A stretch of DNA of 64,000 bases from Nonomuraea deserti (GTDB lineage Bacteria; Actinomycetota; Actinomycetes; Streptosporangiales; Streptosporangiaceae): the NCBI RefSeq assembly GCF_004348685.1, contig NZ_SMKO01000017.1, positions 25,323-89,322 on the forward strand, read 5' to 3'. A program made the translations under genes and the position numbers. Below are positions 14,881 to 23,921 of this stretch, in pieces (position 1 is the first letter of the stretch; each line of letters opens with the position of its first letter). The notes beneath the pieces were generated by a model. The model ran no database searches. It worked only from the letters and a program-made list of their open reading frames with translations, and was not told the DNA's origin.

Positions 14881-16561
14881 GCACATCGTGCCCTGGCCTC
14901 GGGCGGAGGCGGAGCGGTTCGTCGCCGCCGGCTACTGGGCGGGCGAGCCGCTCGGGCACCTGCTGCGCGCGGCGGCCGACCGCTTCGCCGCCGCGCCCGC
15001 GCTGGTCGACGTGACGGCGCGCGACGGCGCGGGACTCCGACTCACCCACGCCGAGCTGGTCGAGCGCGCCGATGCCGCCGCGGTCCGGCTGCTGGACCTG
15101 GGCATCGCCCCCGGCGACCGTATCGTGGTGCAACTGGGCAACGGCTGGGAGTTCGTCGTGCTCACCCTCGCCTGCCTGCGTGCCGGCGTGGTGCCGGTGA
15201 TGGCCATGCCCGCGCACCGGCGGAGCGAGCTGAGCCACCTGGCGACCCACTCCGAGGCGGTCGCGATCGCGGTGGCGGACCGGATGCGGGACTTCGACCA
15301 CCAGGCGCTCGCCCACGAGCTGGCCGCCGAGGTCCGGGCCGTGACCGGCGCCGACTGGCATGTCCTGGTCGCCGGCGACGACGTCGGCCCGGACAGCGTC
15401 GACCTTCGCGCCCTGTGCGCCGCGAGCACGGACCCGGCGGCGGACCGCGCGCGGCTCGACGCGAACGCTCCCTCCAGCAGGGACGTGGCCGTGTTCTTGC
15501 TTTCCGGCGGAACCACCGGACTGCCCAAGCTCATCGCGCGCACCCACGACGACTACGCCTACAACGCGCGGGCCAGTGCGGAGATCGCCGCCATGGGACC
15601 GGACACGGTCTACCTGGTCAGCCTGCCCGCGGGGCACAACTTCCCGCTCGCCTGCCCCGGGATCCTCGGCACGCTGCTCGTGGGCGGCAGCGTCGTCATG
15701 CTGCCGTCACCGGAGCCCTCGCGCGCCTTCGCCACGATCGCGGCCGAGGCAGTCACGCACACCGCGCTGGTCCCTGCCGTGGCCGGGCGCTGGCTGGAGC
15801 ACGCGACCGCGCACGGGGCCGCCGAGCTGGCGAGCCTGCGCGTGCTGCAGGTCGGCGGCGCCCGGCTGGCCGACGAACTGGCGCGGCAGGTGAAACCCAC
15901 GCTGGGGACGGCGCTCCAGCAGGTGTTCGGCATGGCCGAGGGGTTGCTGAACTTCACCCGGCTCGACGATCCCGACGACGTCGTGTGCACCACCCAGGGC
16001 CGGCCGCTGTGCCCGGACGACGAGGTGCGGCTGGTCGACGAGTCCGACCGTGACGTCCCCGAAGGGGAACCTGGCTCGTTGCTCACCCGAGGCCCGTACA
16101 CGCCGCGTGGCTACTACCGCGCCGCCGAGCACAACGCCCGCGCCTTCACTGCCGACGGCTGGTACCGCTCGGGCGACATCTGCCGGCGTACGCCAGAGGG
16201 CAACCTCATCGTCGAGGGCCGGGACAAGGACATGATCAACCGCGGCGGCGAGAAGATCTCCGCCGAGGAGGTGGAGAACCTCGTCTACCGGGTGCCCGCG
16301 GTCGGACAGGTGGCCGCAGTGGCGATGCCGGACGCCGTGCTCGGCGAGCGGGTGTGCCTTTACGTGGTGCCCCGTCCGGGGACGACCGTCACGCTTGCGG
16401 AGATCCGGGAAACCCTGGAGGGCATCGGGGTGGCCCGTTTCAAGCTGCCCGAGCGTCTGGTGATCGTCGATGAACTGGTCTCGACCAAGGTGGGGAAGAT
16501 CGACAAGAAGGCGCTGCGCGCGGACATCGCGAAGCGCCTGGCGACGGGGGCCGGCGCGTGA
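14861..16561 (+). CDS. sdgA: Aryl-AMP ligase, salicylate/2,3-dihydroxybenzoate type
   Basis: This 566-aa ANL-superfamily enzyme closely resembles DhbE/EntE. It has LLSGGTTGLPKLIARTH (P-loop), LPAGHNFPLACPG, QQVFGMAEGLLNFTR, WYRSGDICR, GRDKDMINRGGEKIS and C-terminal TKVGKIDKKALR with the catalytic Lys. The expected reaction is salicylate + ATP to salicylyl-AMP. A siderophore role is less likely, because the neighbours are catabolic and no carrier or NRPS genes are present. It overlaps the upstream gene by 20 nt; GAGGAGG is 6 nt before the ATG. Confidence 0.8.
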   Translation: MPSLINEHIVPWPRAEAERFVAAGYWAGEPLGHLLRAAADRFAAAPALVDVTARDGAGLRLTHAELVERADAAAVRLLDLGIAPGDRIVVQLGNGWEFVVLTLACLRAGVVPVMAMPAHRRSELSHLATHSEAVAIAVADRMRDFDHQALAHELAAEVRAVTGADWHVLVAGDDVGPDSVDLRALCAASTDPAADRARLDANAPSSRDVAVFLLSGGTTGLPKLIARTHDDYAYNARASAEIAAMGPDTVYLVSLPAGHNFPLACPGILGTLLVGGSVVMLPSPEPSRAFATIAAEAVTHTALVPAVAGRWLEHATAHGAAELASLRVLQVGGARLADELARQVKPTLGTALQQVFGMAEGLLNFTRLDDPDDVVCTTQGRPLCPDDEVRLVDESDRDVPEGEPGSLLTRGPYTPRGYYRAAEHNARAFTADGWYRSGDICRRTPEGNLIVEGRDKDMINRGGEKISAEEVENLVYRVPAVGQVAAVAMPDAVLGERVCLYVVPRPGTTVTLAEIRETLEGIGVARFKLPERLVIVDELVSTKVGKIDKKALRADIAKRLATGAGA

Positions 16562-16640
16562 CCGCCCGGCGCGACCCGCCGCTCCCTTTTCCGTGAACTG
16601 CTCGCAGCCCTTACCGGGTAACGAACCCGCGGACGCAGGA

Positions 16641-16676
16641 GCACCGCCGGCATGCTCGCTGGCATGCCGGCGGTGC
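16641..16676. terminator. Hairpin terminator between convergent genes
   Basis: This is a perfect 15-bp stem (16641-16655 and 16662-16676) with a 6-nt loop. It lies between the AMP ligase gene and the convergent transporter gene. Confidence 0.8.
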
Positions 16677-16683
16677 ACATCGG

Positions 16684-18066
16684 TCATGGCCGCGCTGACG
16701 CGCTGTCCCGGGTCGGGACGCTGATGCCGCGTCGGTGCGCCGCGACCGCGCGCAGGCGCGGGACGGCGGCGATGAACACCGTGCCGAGCAGCGCGGGAAG
16801 CACGAATCCGTAGAAGTTCCACTGGAAACCGAGGCCGGAGCCGAGCAGCCATCCGCCGAGCAGCGGACCGAGGACCGCGCCCAGCCTGCCGACGCCCAGT
16901 GACCAGCCGAGGGCGGTGGCGCGGCTCGCCGAGGGGTAGTGGGTGGCGACGAACCCGTTGACCAGGATCTGGGTGCCGACGCTGCCCAGTCCCGCCACCG
17001 CCACACACACCATGAGCACGGCCGTGTCGAGGCGGAGACTCATGACGTACAGGCAGAGGGTCGCGGCGAGGAAGGCGCCGGCGGTCACGATCTTCGGGCC
17101 GAACCGGTCGGCGAGGAAGGACACCGCGATCGTGCCGGCGATCGCGCCGATGTTGAGCACGAGCAGGAACTGCAGCGAGGAGCCGAGCGGGTAGCCGGCC
17201 GTCCGCATGATCTGCGGTAGCCAGGTGTTCAGGCCGTAGACCAGCAGCAGGCCGCAGAAGCTGGCCGCGCCGAACAGGAGGGTCGCGGCCAGGTTGCCGC
17301 GGCGGAACAGCAGGGCGATCGCGCCGGTACGCGTGCGGGTGTGCGCGCCGTCCGAGGCGGGCTCGCCGGCCCGGCCGGTGTCGCCGGCGACCGCGTCGAG
17401 GTCGAGCCCATAGCGGACGGCCAGCGCCTCGGCCTCGGCGCGGTGGCCGTGGGCCAGCAGGAACGCGGCCGATTCTGGAAGGTACCTGATGGCGAGCGGC
17501 AGGATCAGCACGAGCGGCGCGGCGCCGATCCAGAACATCAGCCGCCACCCATGGTCGGCGATGAGTGCCAGGGCCAGAATTGCGGCGAGGATGCCGCCCA
17601 CCGAATAGCCCGAGTACATCAGCGCGTTGTAAAGGTTGCGCCGGTCGCGCGGGGCGTACTCGACGGTGAGCGCGATCGCGGTCGGCACGACACCCCCAAG
17701 CCCGATTCCGGCGACGAAGCGGAACAAGCCGAGGAGTTCGGGGGACGGGGCGAGGGCGCAGAGGATCATGGCGGCCGAGAACCAGGCCACGCTCACAATG
17801 ATGATCTTGCGTCGTCCGATGGCGTCGGTGACCGCGCCGGTGACGAGCGCGCCGATGAGCATGCCGATGAGCGCGTAGCTGCCGATGGCACCCACCTGGG
17901 CGGCGGTCAGGTGCCACGATCGGTCGGCGAGCAGGCTCGGCACCACCGATCCGTAGACGATCAGGTCGTAGCCATCGAAGACGATCGTGGCGAAACAGAT
18001 GGCGACGACGGGGAGGCCGCTTCCGCGGCGGACGGACGGGGGGCGTGCATTCGCGTCCATGGTCAC
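16684..18066 (-). CDS. MFS aromatic acid:H+ symporter
   Basis: This 460-aa, 12-helix transporter has the AAHS signature FDGYDLIVYGSVVP in helix 1 and a loop motif GAVTDAIGRRKI between helices 2 and 3. It is related to PcaK/BenK-type importers of hydroxybenzoates. Its position beside the salicylate-type operon and divergent PaaX regulator suggests uptake of salicylate, gentisate or 3-hydroxybenzoate. Its N-terminus has ~20 hydrophilic residues before helix 1. It is probably co-regulated with the operon. Confidence 0.87.
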   Translation of the reverse strand: MTMDANARPPSVRRGSGLPVVAICFATIVFDGYDLIVYGSVVPSLLADRSWHLTAAQVGAIGSYALIGMLIGALVTGAVTDAIGRRKIIIVSVAWFSAAMILCALAPSPELLGLFRFVAGIGLGGVVPTAIALTVEYAPRDRRNLYNALMYSGYSVGGILAAILALALIADHGWRLMFWIGAAPLVLILPLAIRYLPESAAFLLAHGHRAEAEALAVRYGLDLDAVAGDTGRAGEPASDGAHTRTRTGAIALLFRRGNLAATLLFGAASFCGLLLVYGLNTWLPQIMRTAGYPLGSSLQFLLVLNIGAIAGTIAVSFLADRFGPKIVTAGAFLAATLCLYVMSLRLDTAVLMVCVAVAGLGSVGTQILVNGFVATHYPSASRATALGWSLGVGRLGAVLGPLLGGWLLGSGLGFQWNFYGFVLPALLGTVFIAAVPRLRAVAAHRRGISVPTRDSASARP

Positions 18067-18136
18067 TTCCAGCGAGCGAGGTCCAGCGACCCGGCCGGGA
18101 CGCCGGGCAGGTGTCGCCGAAGCTACCCATACAATG

Positions 18137-18146
18137 GACGACCGTC
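18137..18146. promoter_or_regulatory. 10-mer shared with the operon's promoter region
   Basis: GACGACCGTC here is the reverse complement of GACGGTCGTC at 10167-10176, upstream of the catabolic operon. It lies in the 200-bp divergent region between transporter and PaaX gene. Ten bases could match by chance in GC-rich DNA. Confidence 0.3.
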
Positions 18147-18268
18147 AAGGATCTGAAACAGAATAGGCAAATAACGCGGTTGTATAGGGAGTTCAGGAGT
18201 GTCACTTGATCAACGATCGCATGCTAGCCTGTTCGACGTAATGATCTCTGATGGTTGGAGGCAAGTCG

Positions 18269-19075
18269 GTGAAGCCGCGGTCGATCGTGTTCGATCTGTT
18301 CGGCGACTACGTGCGCTACGACGACGGCGCCGCCCCGCTGCAGACGCTCACTGATGTGCTCGCCGCCTTCGACGTCCCCGAGGCGACGACCCGGGTGGTC
18401 ATGTCACGGCTCCGCAAGGAAGGCTGGTTCGACACCGAGAAGCAGGGCCGTTCGACCGTCTATCGCATGACCGACCGGAGCTGGCGCCTGCTCGACGAGG
18501 GACGCAAGCGCATCTTCCAGCGCGAGCGCGAGCCGTGGGACCGACAGTGGCGGGTGGTCATCTATCACGTGCCCGAAACCGACCGCGGGGCCCGGGAACG
18601 CGTCCGCAAGAAGCTCCGGTGGCTGGGCTTCGGGCCGCTCGCGGCCTCCACGTGGATCTCGCCGCACGAACGGCTCCAGGAGGTCGTCGCCGGACTGGCC
18701 GACGAGCCATCCGTCCGGCTCGACCTGTTGACCAGCCGCTCGCTGGGCGCCGCCTCCGACGTCGACATGGCCGGCAGGTGCTGGGATCTGAACGAGCTGC
18801 ACCTGGCCCTGCTCGCCAAGCGCGACGCGTACCAGGCGCTGCTCGCCCGCCTCACCTCGGCCCCGCCACGCGGGCGACACGCCCTGATCGAACGCACCCG
18901 CCTCGTCCACGACTACCGCATGCTGCCCTTCGACGACCCCGACCTGCCGCTGGAGCTGGTGCCCGCCGGCTGGGTCGGCCGCGATGTCCACGACCTCTTC
19001 CTCGACCTGCACGAACGCCTCCGCCCCGAAGCGGAGCAGTTCTGTGCCTCCCTGGGCATCGGCCCCCTGCGCTGA
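18269..19075 (+). CDS. PaaX-family transcriptional regulator
   Basis: This 268-aa repressor-type protein has an N-terminal winged helix (VKPRSIVFDLFGDYVRY, TTRVVMSRLRKEGWFD, KQGRSTVYRMTDRSWRLLDEG) and the PaaX middle domain (WDRQWRVVIYHVPE, RKKLRWLGFGPLAAS). The C-terminal helical domain is complete. PaaX proteins sense aryl-CoA thioesters; beside this cluster the natural effector would be salicylyl-CoA or gentisyl-CoA (inference). GTG 18269 was chosen because GGAGG lies 7 nt upstream and PaaX proteins begin near this PRS-IFDLFGDY block. ATG 18251 is the alternative. Confidence 0.85.
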   Translation: MKPRSIVFDLFGDYVRYDDGAAPLQTLTDVLAAFDVPEATTRVVMSRLRKEGWFDTEKQGRSTVYRMTDRSWRLLDEGRKRIFQREREPWDRQWRVVIYHVPETDRGARERVRKKLRWLGFGPLAASTWISPHERLQEVVAGLADEPSVRLDLLTSRSLGAASDVDMAGRCWDLNELHLALLAKRDAYQALLARLTSAPPRGRHALIERTRLVHDYRMLPFDDPDLPLELVPAGWVGRDVHDLFLDLHERLRPEAEQFCASLGIGPLR

Positions 19076-19126
19076 CGCCCCCGCGGTCGGCCTGTCGGCC
19101 GCACCCAGAACGGGAGCGTGGGGAGG

Positions 19127-19894
19127 TCACGCCTCCAGGATGACGCGGGCCACGAGGTCGGGGTCGTCGCTCATCGGCACGTGGCCGCACCCCTTCAGCA
19201 GCTTGACCCGCTGCCCCGACCAGCGGGCCGCCCGCACCGCCTGGCGGCGCAGCAGGAGCCGGTCGTGCTCGCCCCACGCGATCGAGATGGGCGACTTCGG
19301 CGGCGCGGGCGGCATCAGCCCGGAGAACGACTCCAGCGTCTCGTCGAAACCGCTCGCCCGGCCCAGCGCCTGCGTGGCCGCGATCAGCGCCGTCGGCGAC
19401 AGCCGGGACGGGTGGGCGACCAGCACACCGGCCGACACGGCCCGCAACATCGGGTTCTCCGCCGTCCTGACGACCTGCCCCTGCGGCATCGCCCTGGCCG
19501 AGGCCCGCAGGGCACGCAGCACCGACTGGCAGTAGACCAGCTCGGAACGCGACCAGAAACCCGCCGGCGACAGCGCGGTGGCCGTGCGTACGACGCCGCG
19601 CGAGGCCAGCTCGAGCGCGATGTAGCCGCCGAGCGAATTGCCCGCCACGTGCGGCTCGCGCACGCCGAGCAGCGCGCAGAACGACTCGACCGCGTCGGCC
19701 AGCGACTCGGCGGTGTAGGGGATGCCCTCGGGCAGCCCCGGCGAGGCGCCGAACCCGGGCAGGTCGAGCGCGATCACCGTGCGGGCGGCGGCCAGCCTGT
19801 CGATCACCGGAGTCCACGCCTGCCAGTGGTGACCGATGCCGTGGATGAGGATCAGCGGCGCGCCGGCGCCCCGTCGTTCGAAGGCCAGCTCCAT
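19127..19894 (-). CDS. Alpha/beta hydrolase
   Basis: This 255-aa protein has an oxyanion HGIGHHWQAW segment, nucleophile elbow GNSLGGYIALE, acid AWGEHDRLL and histidine GCGHVPMSDDP, so the catalytic triad is complete. It resembles epoxide hydrolase/lipase-type hydrolases of wide specificity. No signal peptide is present. It lies 16 bp downstream of the SpoIIE-type phosphatase gene on the same strand, so co-transcription is possible. The substrate is unknown. Confidence 0.85.
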   Translation of the reverse strand: MELAFERRGAGAPLILIHGIGHHWQAWTPVIDRLAAARTVIALDLPGFGASPGLPEGIPYTAESLADAVESFCALLGVREPHVAGNSLGGYIALELASRGVVRTATALSPAGFWSRSELVYCQSVLRALRASARAMPQGQVVRTAENPMLRAVSAGVLVAHPSRLSPTALIAATQALGRASGFDETLESFSGLMPPAPPKSPISIAWGEHDRLLLRRQAVRAARWSGQRVKLLKGCGHVPMSDDPDLVARVILEA

Positions 19895-19910
19895 CCGCCC
19901 AGTGAATCAC

Positions 19911-22133
19911 TCACCTGCTGCGCGTGGGAATCTCGAACCAGACGGCTTTGCCTTCCCTGGTAGGTCGCGACCCCCAGCGTCTGGCCAGCTGATCGACCAG
20001 GTAAAGGCCGCGCCCGCCCTCGTCGTTCTCGCCCGCGCTGCGGATGCGGGGCAGGCGGAGATCCTGGTCGAACACCTCGACCCAGACCGACTCCTCTCCC
20101 CTGCGCAGCCGCAGCGTGAACTCCTTGTCTCCGACCACCTCGTCATCGAGGCCCGGCACGTCCCACGACTCCTCGAACGGCAGCGGCGGGCCCTCCACGA
20201 CCAGCTCCCTGCGCGGCACGCTGGAGGTGGCGGCGTGCAGCACGACGTTGGTCACGACCTCGGAGACGAGCAGGCAGGCCAGCTCAGCGCGCTCTTCCGG
20301 GACGTTCCAGCCCGCGAACGCCTCCGACGCCATGCGCCGCGCCTCACCCACCATGATCGGCTGGGCGGGGAACGTGCGCTCCTCGACGTCGAGATCGACG
20401 TCGCTGGAGCGGACCACGAGGATCGCCATGTCGTCGTCGATCTCGCCGGGCACCGCGACCGTGGCGACGTCGGCGATGCGCTCGGCCTCGGCCCCGGACA
20501 TCTTGGTCAGCGCCTCGCAGAGCACCCCGAGCGTCTCCTCCTCGCTCGGCGGACGCCCGTCGCGACCGGGACGGCGGTCGACGAGGCCGTCGGTGTAGAG
20601 CAGCAGCGCCGCGCCCGGCGGGAGGGTGCGGGTCTCCTCCTTGTAGACCAGGTCGGCGTGCAGGCCCTTGGCGCGCACCCCGAGCGGCTGGCCGACCTCC
20701 TCGATGTCGAGCTCGACACACTGGCCGTCGACGAGCAGCAGCGGCGGCGCGTGGCCGGCGTTGGCGAAGGACAGCTGGCGCGACCAGGCGTCGTAGACGA
20801 GGTACTGGCAGGTCACGATGGGCGGGATGCTGATGTCGGCGCCGTTGTCGTCCTGCTCGGGCGTGGCGATGATGCGGGTCCACTCGTCGAGCCTGGCCAG
20901 GATGTCGGCGGGCGACTTGTCGTCCTGCGCGAACGCCCGCAGGGCGGCCCTGAGCTGCCCCATGACGGCCGCCGCCTTGGCGCCCCTGCCCTCGACGTCG
21001 CCGATCACGATGCCGACGCGGCCGGCCGACAGCGGGATCACGTCGTACCAGTCGCCGCCCACCTGGGTCTGGATGCCCTGCCCGTGGGAGGCCAGCGGGG
21101 CGGCAGGGTAGTAGCGCACCGCGATCTGCAGGCCGTCGAGCTGCGGCAGCGCCCTGGGCAGCAGGTGTTTCTGGAACGACTCCGCGGTGTGGCGCTCCTC
21201 CTCGAACAGCAGCGCGTTGTCGATCGCGAGCGCGACCCTGGTGGCGATGGCCCCCACGAAGTCACGGTCGAAGGCGTCGTAGTGAGGGCTGCGCCGGTCG
21301 GTCAGGTTGGACAGGCCGAGGTACATCAGCCCCAGCATCTCGCCGCGCACCAGCAGGGGGGCGACGATGGCCGAGGTCATGCCGATCTCGCCGCACAGCC
21401 GCGCGCTGCTCTCGGTGGGGGCGGGGAAACTGCTGTTGGAGAAGTCTTCGACCAGGATGGTCTCCTGGCGGCGCAGCGCGGTGTCGGCGTAGTGGCCGGA
21501 GGGGTAGCGGATCTCCGCGCCCACCGGCTTCCATGTGCCCAACGGGGGCGCCCACCCCTGCACGTGCTGCGAGACCCGGCGGACCAGCCGATCGCCCTCT
21601 GTCAACTCGATGAAGCAGTGGTCGGCGAACTGCGGGACCAGCATCTCGGCCACGCGCTTGAGCGTCTCTTCGACGTAGAGGGAGCCGGCCAGCCGCTCGC
21701 CGATGCGCTCCAGCAGCCCGAACCGGTCCTTCTCGCGCTCGTTGCTGCGCAGCGCCTCGCGGGCGAGGATGACGATGCCCGTCACCGAGCCCGACTCGTG
21801 GCGCAGCGGCACGGCCTGGGCGCGGACGTAGACGATGGTGCCGTCGCCGCGCCGGACGTCGAACGTGCCCTCCCACACGCCGCCCTTGAGCACGTGCTTG
21901 GCCAGCTCGATGGCGAGCGGGTGGTCCTTCTCCATGATCCCGAGGGACAGGACGGAGGTGTCACGCGCCGACGTCGCGACCGTGTGGCCGAAGAGCTTCT
22001 CGGCGAACGGGTTCCAGTAGAGCAGGTTGCTGAAACGGTCGGTGACGACCACCGCCATCTCAGCGTGGTCGAGCACGGACCCGGCGCCAAGGTGATCAGC
22101 CGTTTCCTGTGACAGATCCCCCCATCGCTTCAT
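19911..22133 (-). CDS. PAS-GAF-SpoIIE phosphatase-HATPase signalling protein
   Basis: This 740-aa multidomain regulator has a PAS domain (~10-125: AVVVTDRFSNLLYWN, FDVRRGDGTIVYVRAQAVPL), a GAF domain (~145-310), and a PP2C/SpoIIE phosphatase (~340-560: QVGGDWYDVIPL, VIGDVEGRGAKAAAVMGQLR, FANAGHAPPLLL, LLLYTDGLVDRR). A C-terminal GHKL anti-sigma-type ATPase follows (~590-740: CLLVSEVVTNVVLHA, GRGLYLVDQLARRWG). Such proteins control anti-sigma/anti-anti-sigma partner switching. The ATG at 22133 follows GAGGAG; an extension to 22241 has no family character. A stand-alone STAS protein lies at 33471-33809, but a link is untested. Confidence 0.9.
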   Translation of the reverse strand: MKRWGDLSQETADHLGAGSVLDHAEMAVVVTDRFSNLLYWNPFAEKLFGHTVATSARDTSVLSLGIMEKDHPLAIELAKHVLKGGVWEGTFDVRRGDGTIVYVRAQAVPLRHESGSVTGIVILAREALRSNEREKDRFGLLERIGERLAGSLYVEETLKRVAEMLVPQFADHCFIELTEGDRLVRRVSQHVQGWAPPLGTWKPVGAEIRYPSGHYADTALRRQETILVEDFSNSSFPAPTESSARLCGEIGMTSAIVAPLLVRGEMLGLMYLGLSNLTDRRSPHYDAFDRDFVGAIATRVALAIDNALLFEEERHTAESFQKHLLPRALPQLDGLQIAVRYYPAAPLASHGQGIQTQVGGDWYDVIPLSAGRVGIVIGDVEGRGAKAAAVMGQLRAALRAFAQDDKSPADILARLDEWTRIIATPEQDDNGADISIPPIVTCQYLVYDAWSRQLSFANAGHAPPLLLVDGQCVELDIEEVGQPLGVRAKGLHADLVYKEETRTLPPGAALLLYTDGLVDRRPGRDGRPPSEEETLGVLCEALTKMSGAEAERIADVATVAVPGEIDDDMAILVVRSSDVDLDVEERTFPAQPIMVGEARRMASEAFAGWNVPEERAELACLLVSEVVTNVVLHAATSSVPRRELVVEGPPLPFEESWDVPGLDDEVVGDKEFTLRLRRGEESVWVEVFDQDLRLPRIRSAGENDEGGRGLYLVDQLARRWGSRPTREGKAVWFEIPTRSR

Positions 22134-22256
22134 CCGGCGACCACTCCTCGGGGTGGCGTGTCTGCAAAGCGGACCACGGGCGCTCCTGCAACAGTCTTGG
22201 CCAGGGGAGAGTGGAGGGCCTCCCAGATGGGATTCAACCAAGCAGCCGCGCGCGCG

Positions 22257-22961
22257 TCAGCGCTTGGAGACAAAAACGTGCGCGGCGACATCACGCGGAA
22301 GCTCCGCGGGAGTGTCGTCACTGTCACCGTCACCTGTCACCCGCACACCATCGTCGCTCGCCGCGAGCGTCACCTCGCGTCCGGGTTGTATCCCAACTTG
22401 CTTGAGTTTAAGCATCACAGCGGGATCGCTTTGCACTTGTTCGCTAATTCGGCGGATGACGACGGGCGTCTCCCTGGCCCCCGCGACGTCGCACATCGTG
22501 GTCAGCGCGCTGTCGCCGGACTCGGCCGCCTCTCTGGCGCCCAGCTCGGCGAGCCCGGGGATGGGGTTGCCGTGCGGGCAGACCGTGGGATTGTCGAGCA
22601 GCGTCACCAGGCGCGACTCCACGGACTCCGACATGACGTGCTCCCAGCGGCACGCCTCGATGTGCACCTCTTCCCACGGAAGCCCGATCACCTGGGTGAG
22701 CAGGCACTCCGCGAGGCGGTGCTTGCGCATCACCCGGGTGGCCAGCGTGCGCCCCAGCTCGGTCATGGACAGGTGCCGGTCGCCCTCGACGCGGACGAGG
22801 CCGTCACGCTCCATGCGCGCGACGGTCTGGCTCACGGTGGGGCCGCTCTGCTGGAGACGCTCCGCGATTCGGGCACGGAGCGGGACGATGCCCTCCTCCT
22901 CGAGCTCGTAAATCGTGCGGAGATACATCTCCGTGGTGTCGATCAGGCCGTGTGCGGTCAA
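22257..22961 (-). CDS. ideR: DtxR/IdeR iron-dependent regulator
   Basis: This 234-aa protein is very close to DtxR/IdeR. It has an N-terminal winged helix (AERLQQSGPTVSQTVARMER). All metal ligands are kept by position: site 1 H81, E85, H100; site 2 M12, C104, E107, H108. A C-terminal SH3-like domain completes it. It represses iron uptake and siderophore genes with Fe2+. TTG at 22961 follows GGGAGGA at good spacing. It is divergent from UdgX. Confidence 0.93.
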   Translation of the reverse strand: MTAHGLIDTTEMYLRTIYELEEEGIVPLRARIAERLQQSGPTVSQTVARMERDGLVRVEGDRHLSMTELGRTLATRVMRKHRLAECLLTQVIGLPWEEVHIEACRWEHVMSESVESRLVTLLDNPTVCPHGNPIPGLAELGAREAAESGDSALTTMCDVAGARETPVVIRRISEQVQSDPAVMLKLKQVGIQPGREVTLAASDDGVRVTGDGDSDDTPAELPRDVAAHVFVSKR

Positions 22962-23063
22962 GGCAGTCCTCCCAACTGAATGCTACGCCGGTCGTGGCGG
23001 GGACTGGGCCCGTCCGCAGCGGGCACAGGAGTCACGAGAAGCCTATGGGGAGAACGACCGACG

Positions 23064-23681
23064 ATGGTTATGGACGGCAACACTGGAGCGGCCCGGTTCC
23101 TTCCCGAGCGGCTCGATCTCGACGCCCTGCGCAAAGCCGCGGCCCGCTGCGAGGGCTGCGACCTCTACCGCGACGCCACCCGGACCGTGTTCGGCGAGGG
23201 GCCGAGGCAGGCGGCGTTCATGCTCGTCGGCGAGCAGCCGGGCGATCAGGAGGACCGGCAGGGGCACCCGTTCGTGGGCCCGGCGGGCCGGGTCCTGGAC
23301 AGAGGGCTGCAGGAGGCGGGAATCGCGCGGGACTCCGTGTACCTCACCAACGCCGTCAAACACTTCTCTTTCACGCCGAGGGGCAAGCGGCGGATCCACC
23401 AGAAGCCGACGGCCGCCGAGATCGACGCGTGCCGGCCGTGGCTCGACGCCGAGCTGGCCGTGGTGCGGCCCAGGGTGGTCGTGGTGCTCGGCGCGACGGC
23501 GGCCAGGGCGCTGCTGGGGCGCGAGTTCCGGGTGACCAGGCACCGGGGCGAGCCGGTGCCGCTCGGCGACGCGCTCGCGGTGGCCACCGTCCATCCGTCG
23601 GCGGTGCTGCGGGCGCCCGACAGGGAGGACGCGTACGAGGGGTTCCTGGCGGACCTGCGGGCCGCCGCCGGCGCCGCCTGA
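23064..23681 (+). CDS. udgX: UdgX-type uracil-DNA glycosylase
   Basis: This 205-aa protein belongs to the family 4-like uracil-DNA glycosylases. It has MLVGEQPGDQEDRQG (catalytic motif), GHPFVGPAGRVLDR, YLTNAVKHFSF, the UdgX-specific GKRRIHQ loop with H112, and HPSAVLRAPDRED. Fe-S ligand cysteines C29 and C32 plus a later Cys are present. UdgX forms a covalent bond to DNA at the uracil site through the loop histidine (known for the Mycobacterium smegmatis protein). ATG 23064 follows GGGGAGAA. Confidence 0.9.
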   Translation: MVMDGNTGAARFLPERLDLDALRKAAARCEGCDLYRDATRTVFGEGPRQAAFMLVGEQPGDQEDRQGHPFVGPAGRVLDRGLQEAGIARDSVYLTNAVKHFSFTPRGKRRIHQKPTAAEIDACRPWLDAELAVVRPRVVVVLGATAARALLGREFRVTRHRGEPVPLGDALAVATVHPSAVLRAPDREDAYEGFLADLRAAAGAA

Positions 23682-23921
23682 CCGGTGTCCTGCGCCCCTG
23701 ACCGTTCTCGCTTTCGCCTGCCCGGTCCCGGGCCCGCCTGGCGGTCCGGTCACCTGACCCGTCCCCGGCCCGCCTGACCGGTCTCGGGTTCCGCCTGACC
23801 GCTCCGGTCCCACCTGACCTGTCCCCGGCCCGCCTGACCGGTATCCGGTTCCGCTCAACCCGTCTCCGGCGCCGTCTGGTCGGTGCCCGGCGCCGCCTTG
23901 CCGGTGTCCTGGGCCGTCTGC
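23677..23921. repeat. Imperfect ~20-bp tandem repeats running into an MFS gene end
   Basis: About 12 degenerate copies of a unit close to CCTGACCGGTCNCGGNCCCG begin at the udgX stop codon. They continue across the intergenic region into the 3' end of the convergent MFS gene, where they code its Thr/Gly/Pro/Gln tail. Unit length varies from 16 to 21 bp. There are no spacers, so this is not CRISPR. Confidence 0.75.

Noticed and set aside
23677..23921. Repeats as a CRISPR array
   Set aside because: Units are adjacent and degenerate, with no unique spacers and no cas genes.
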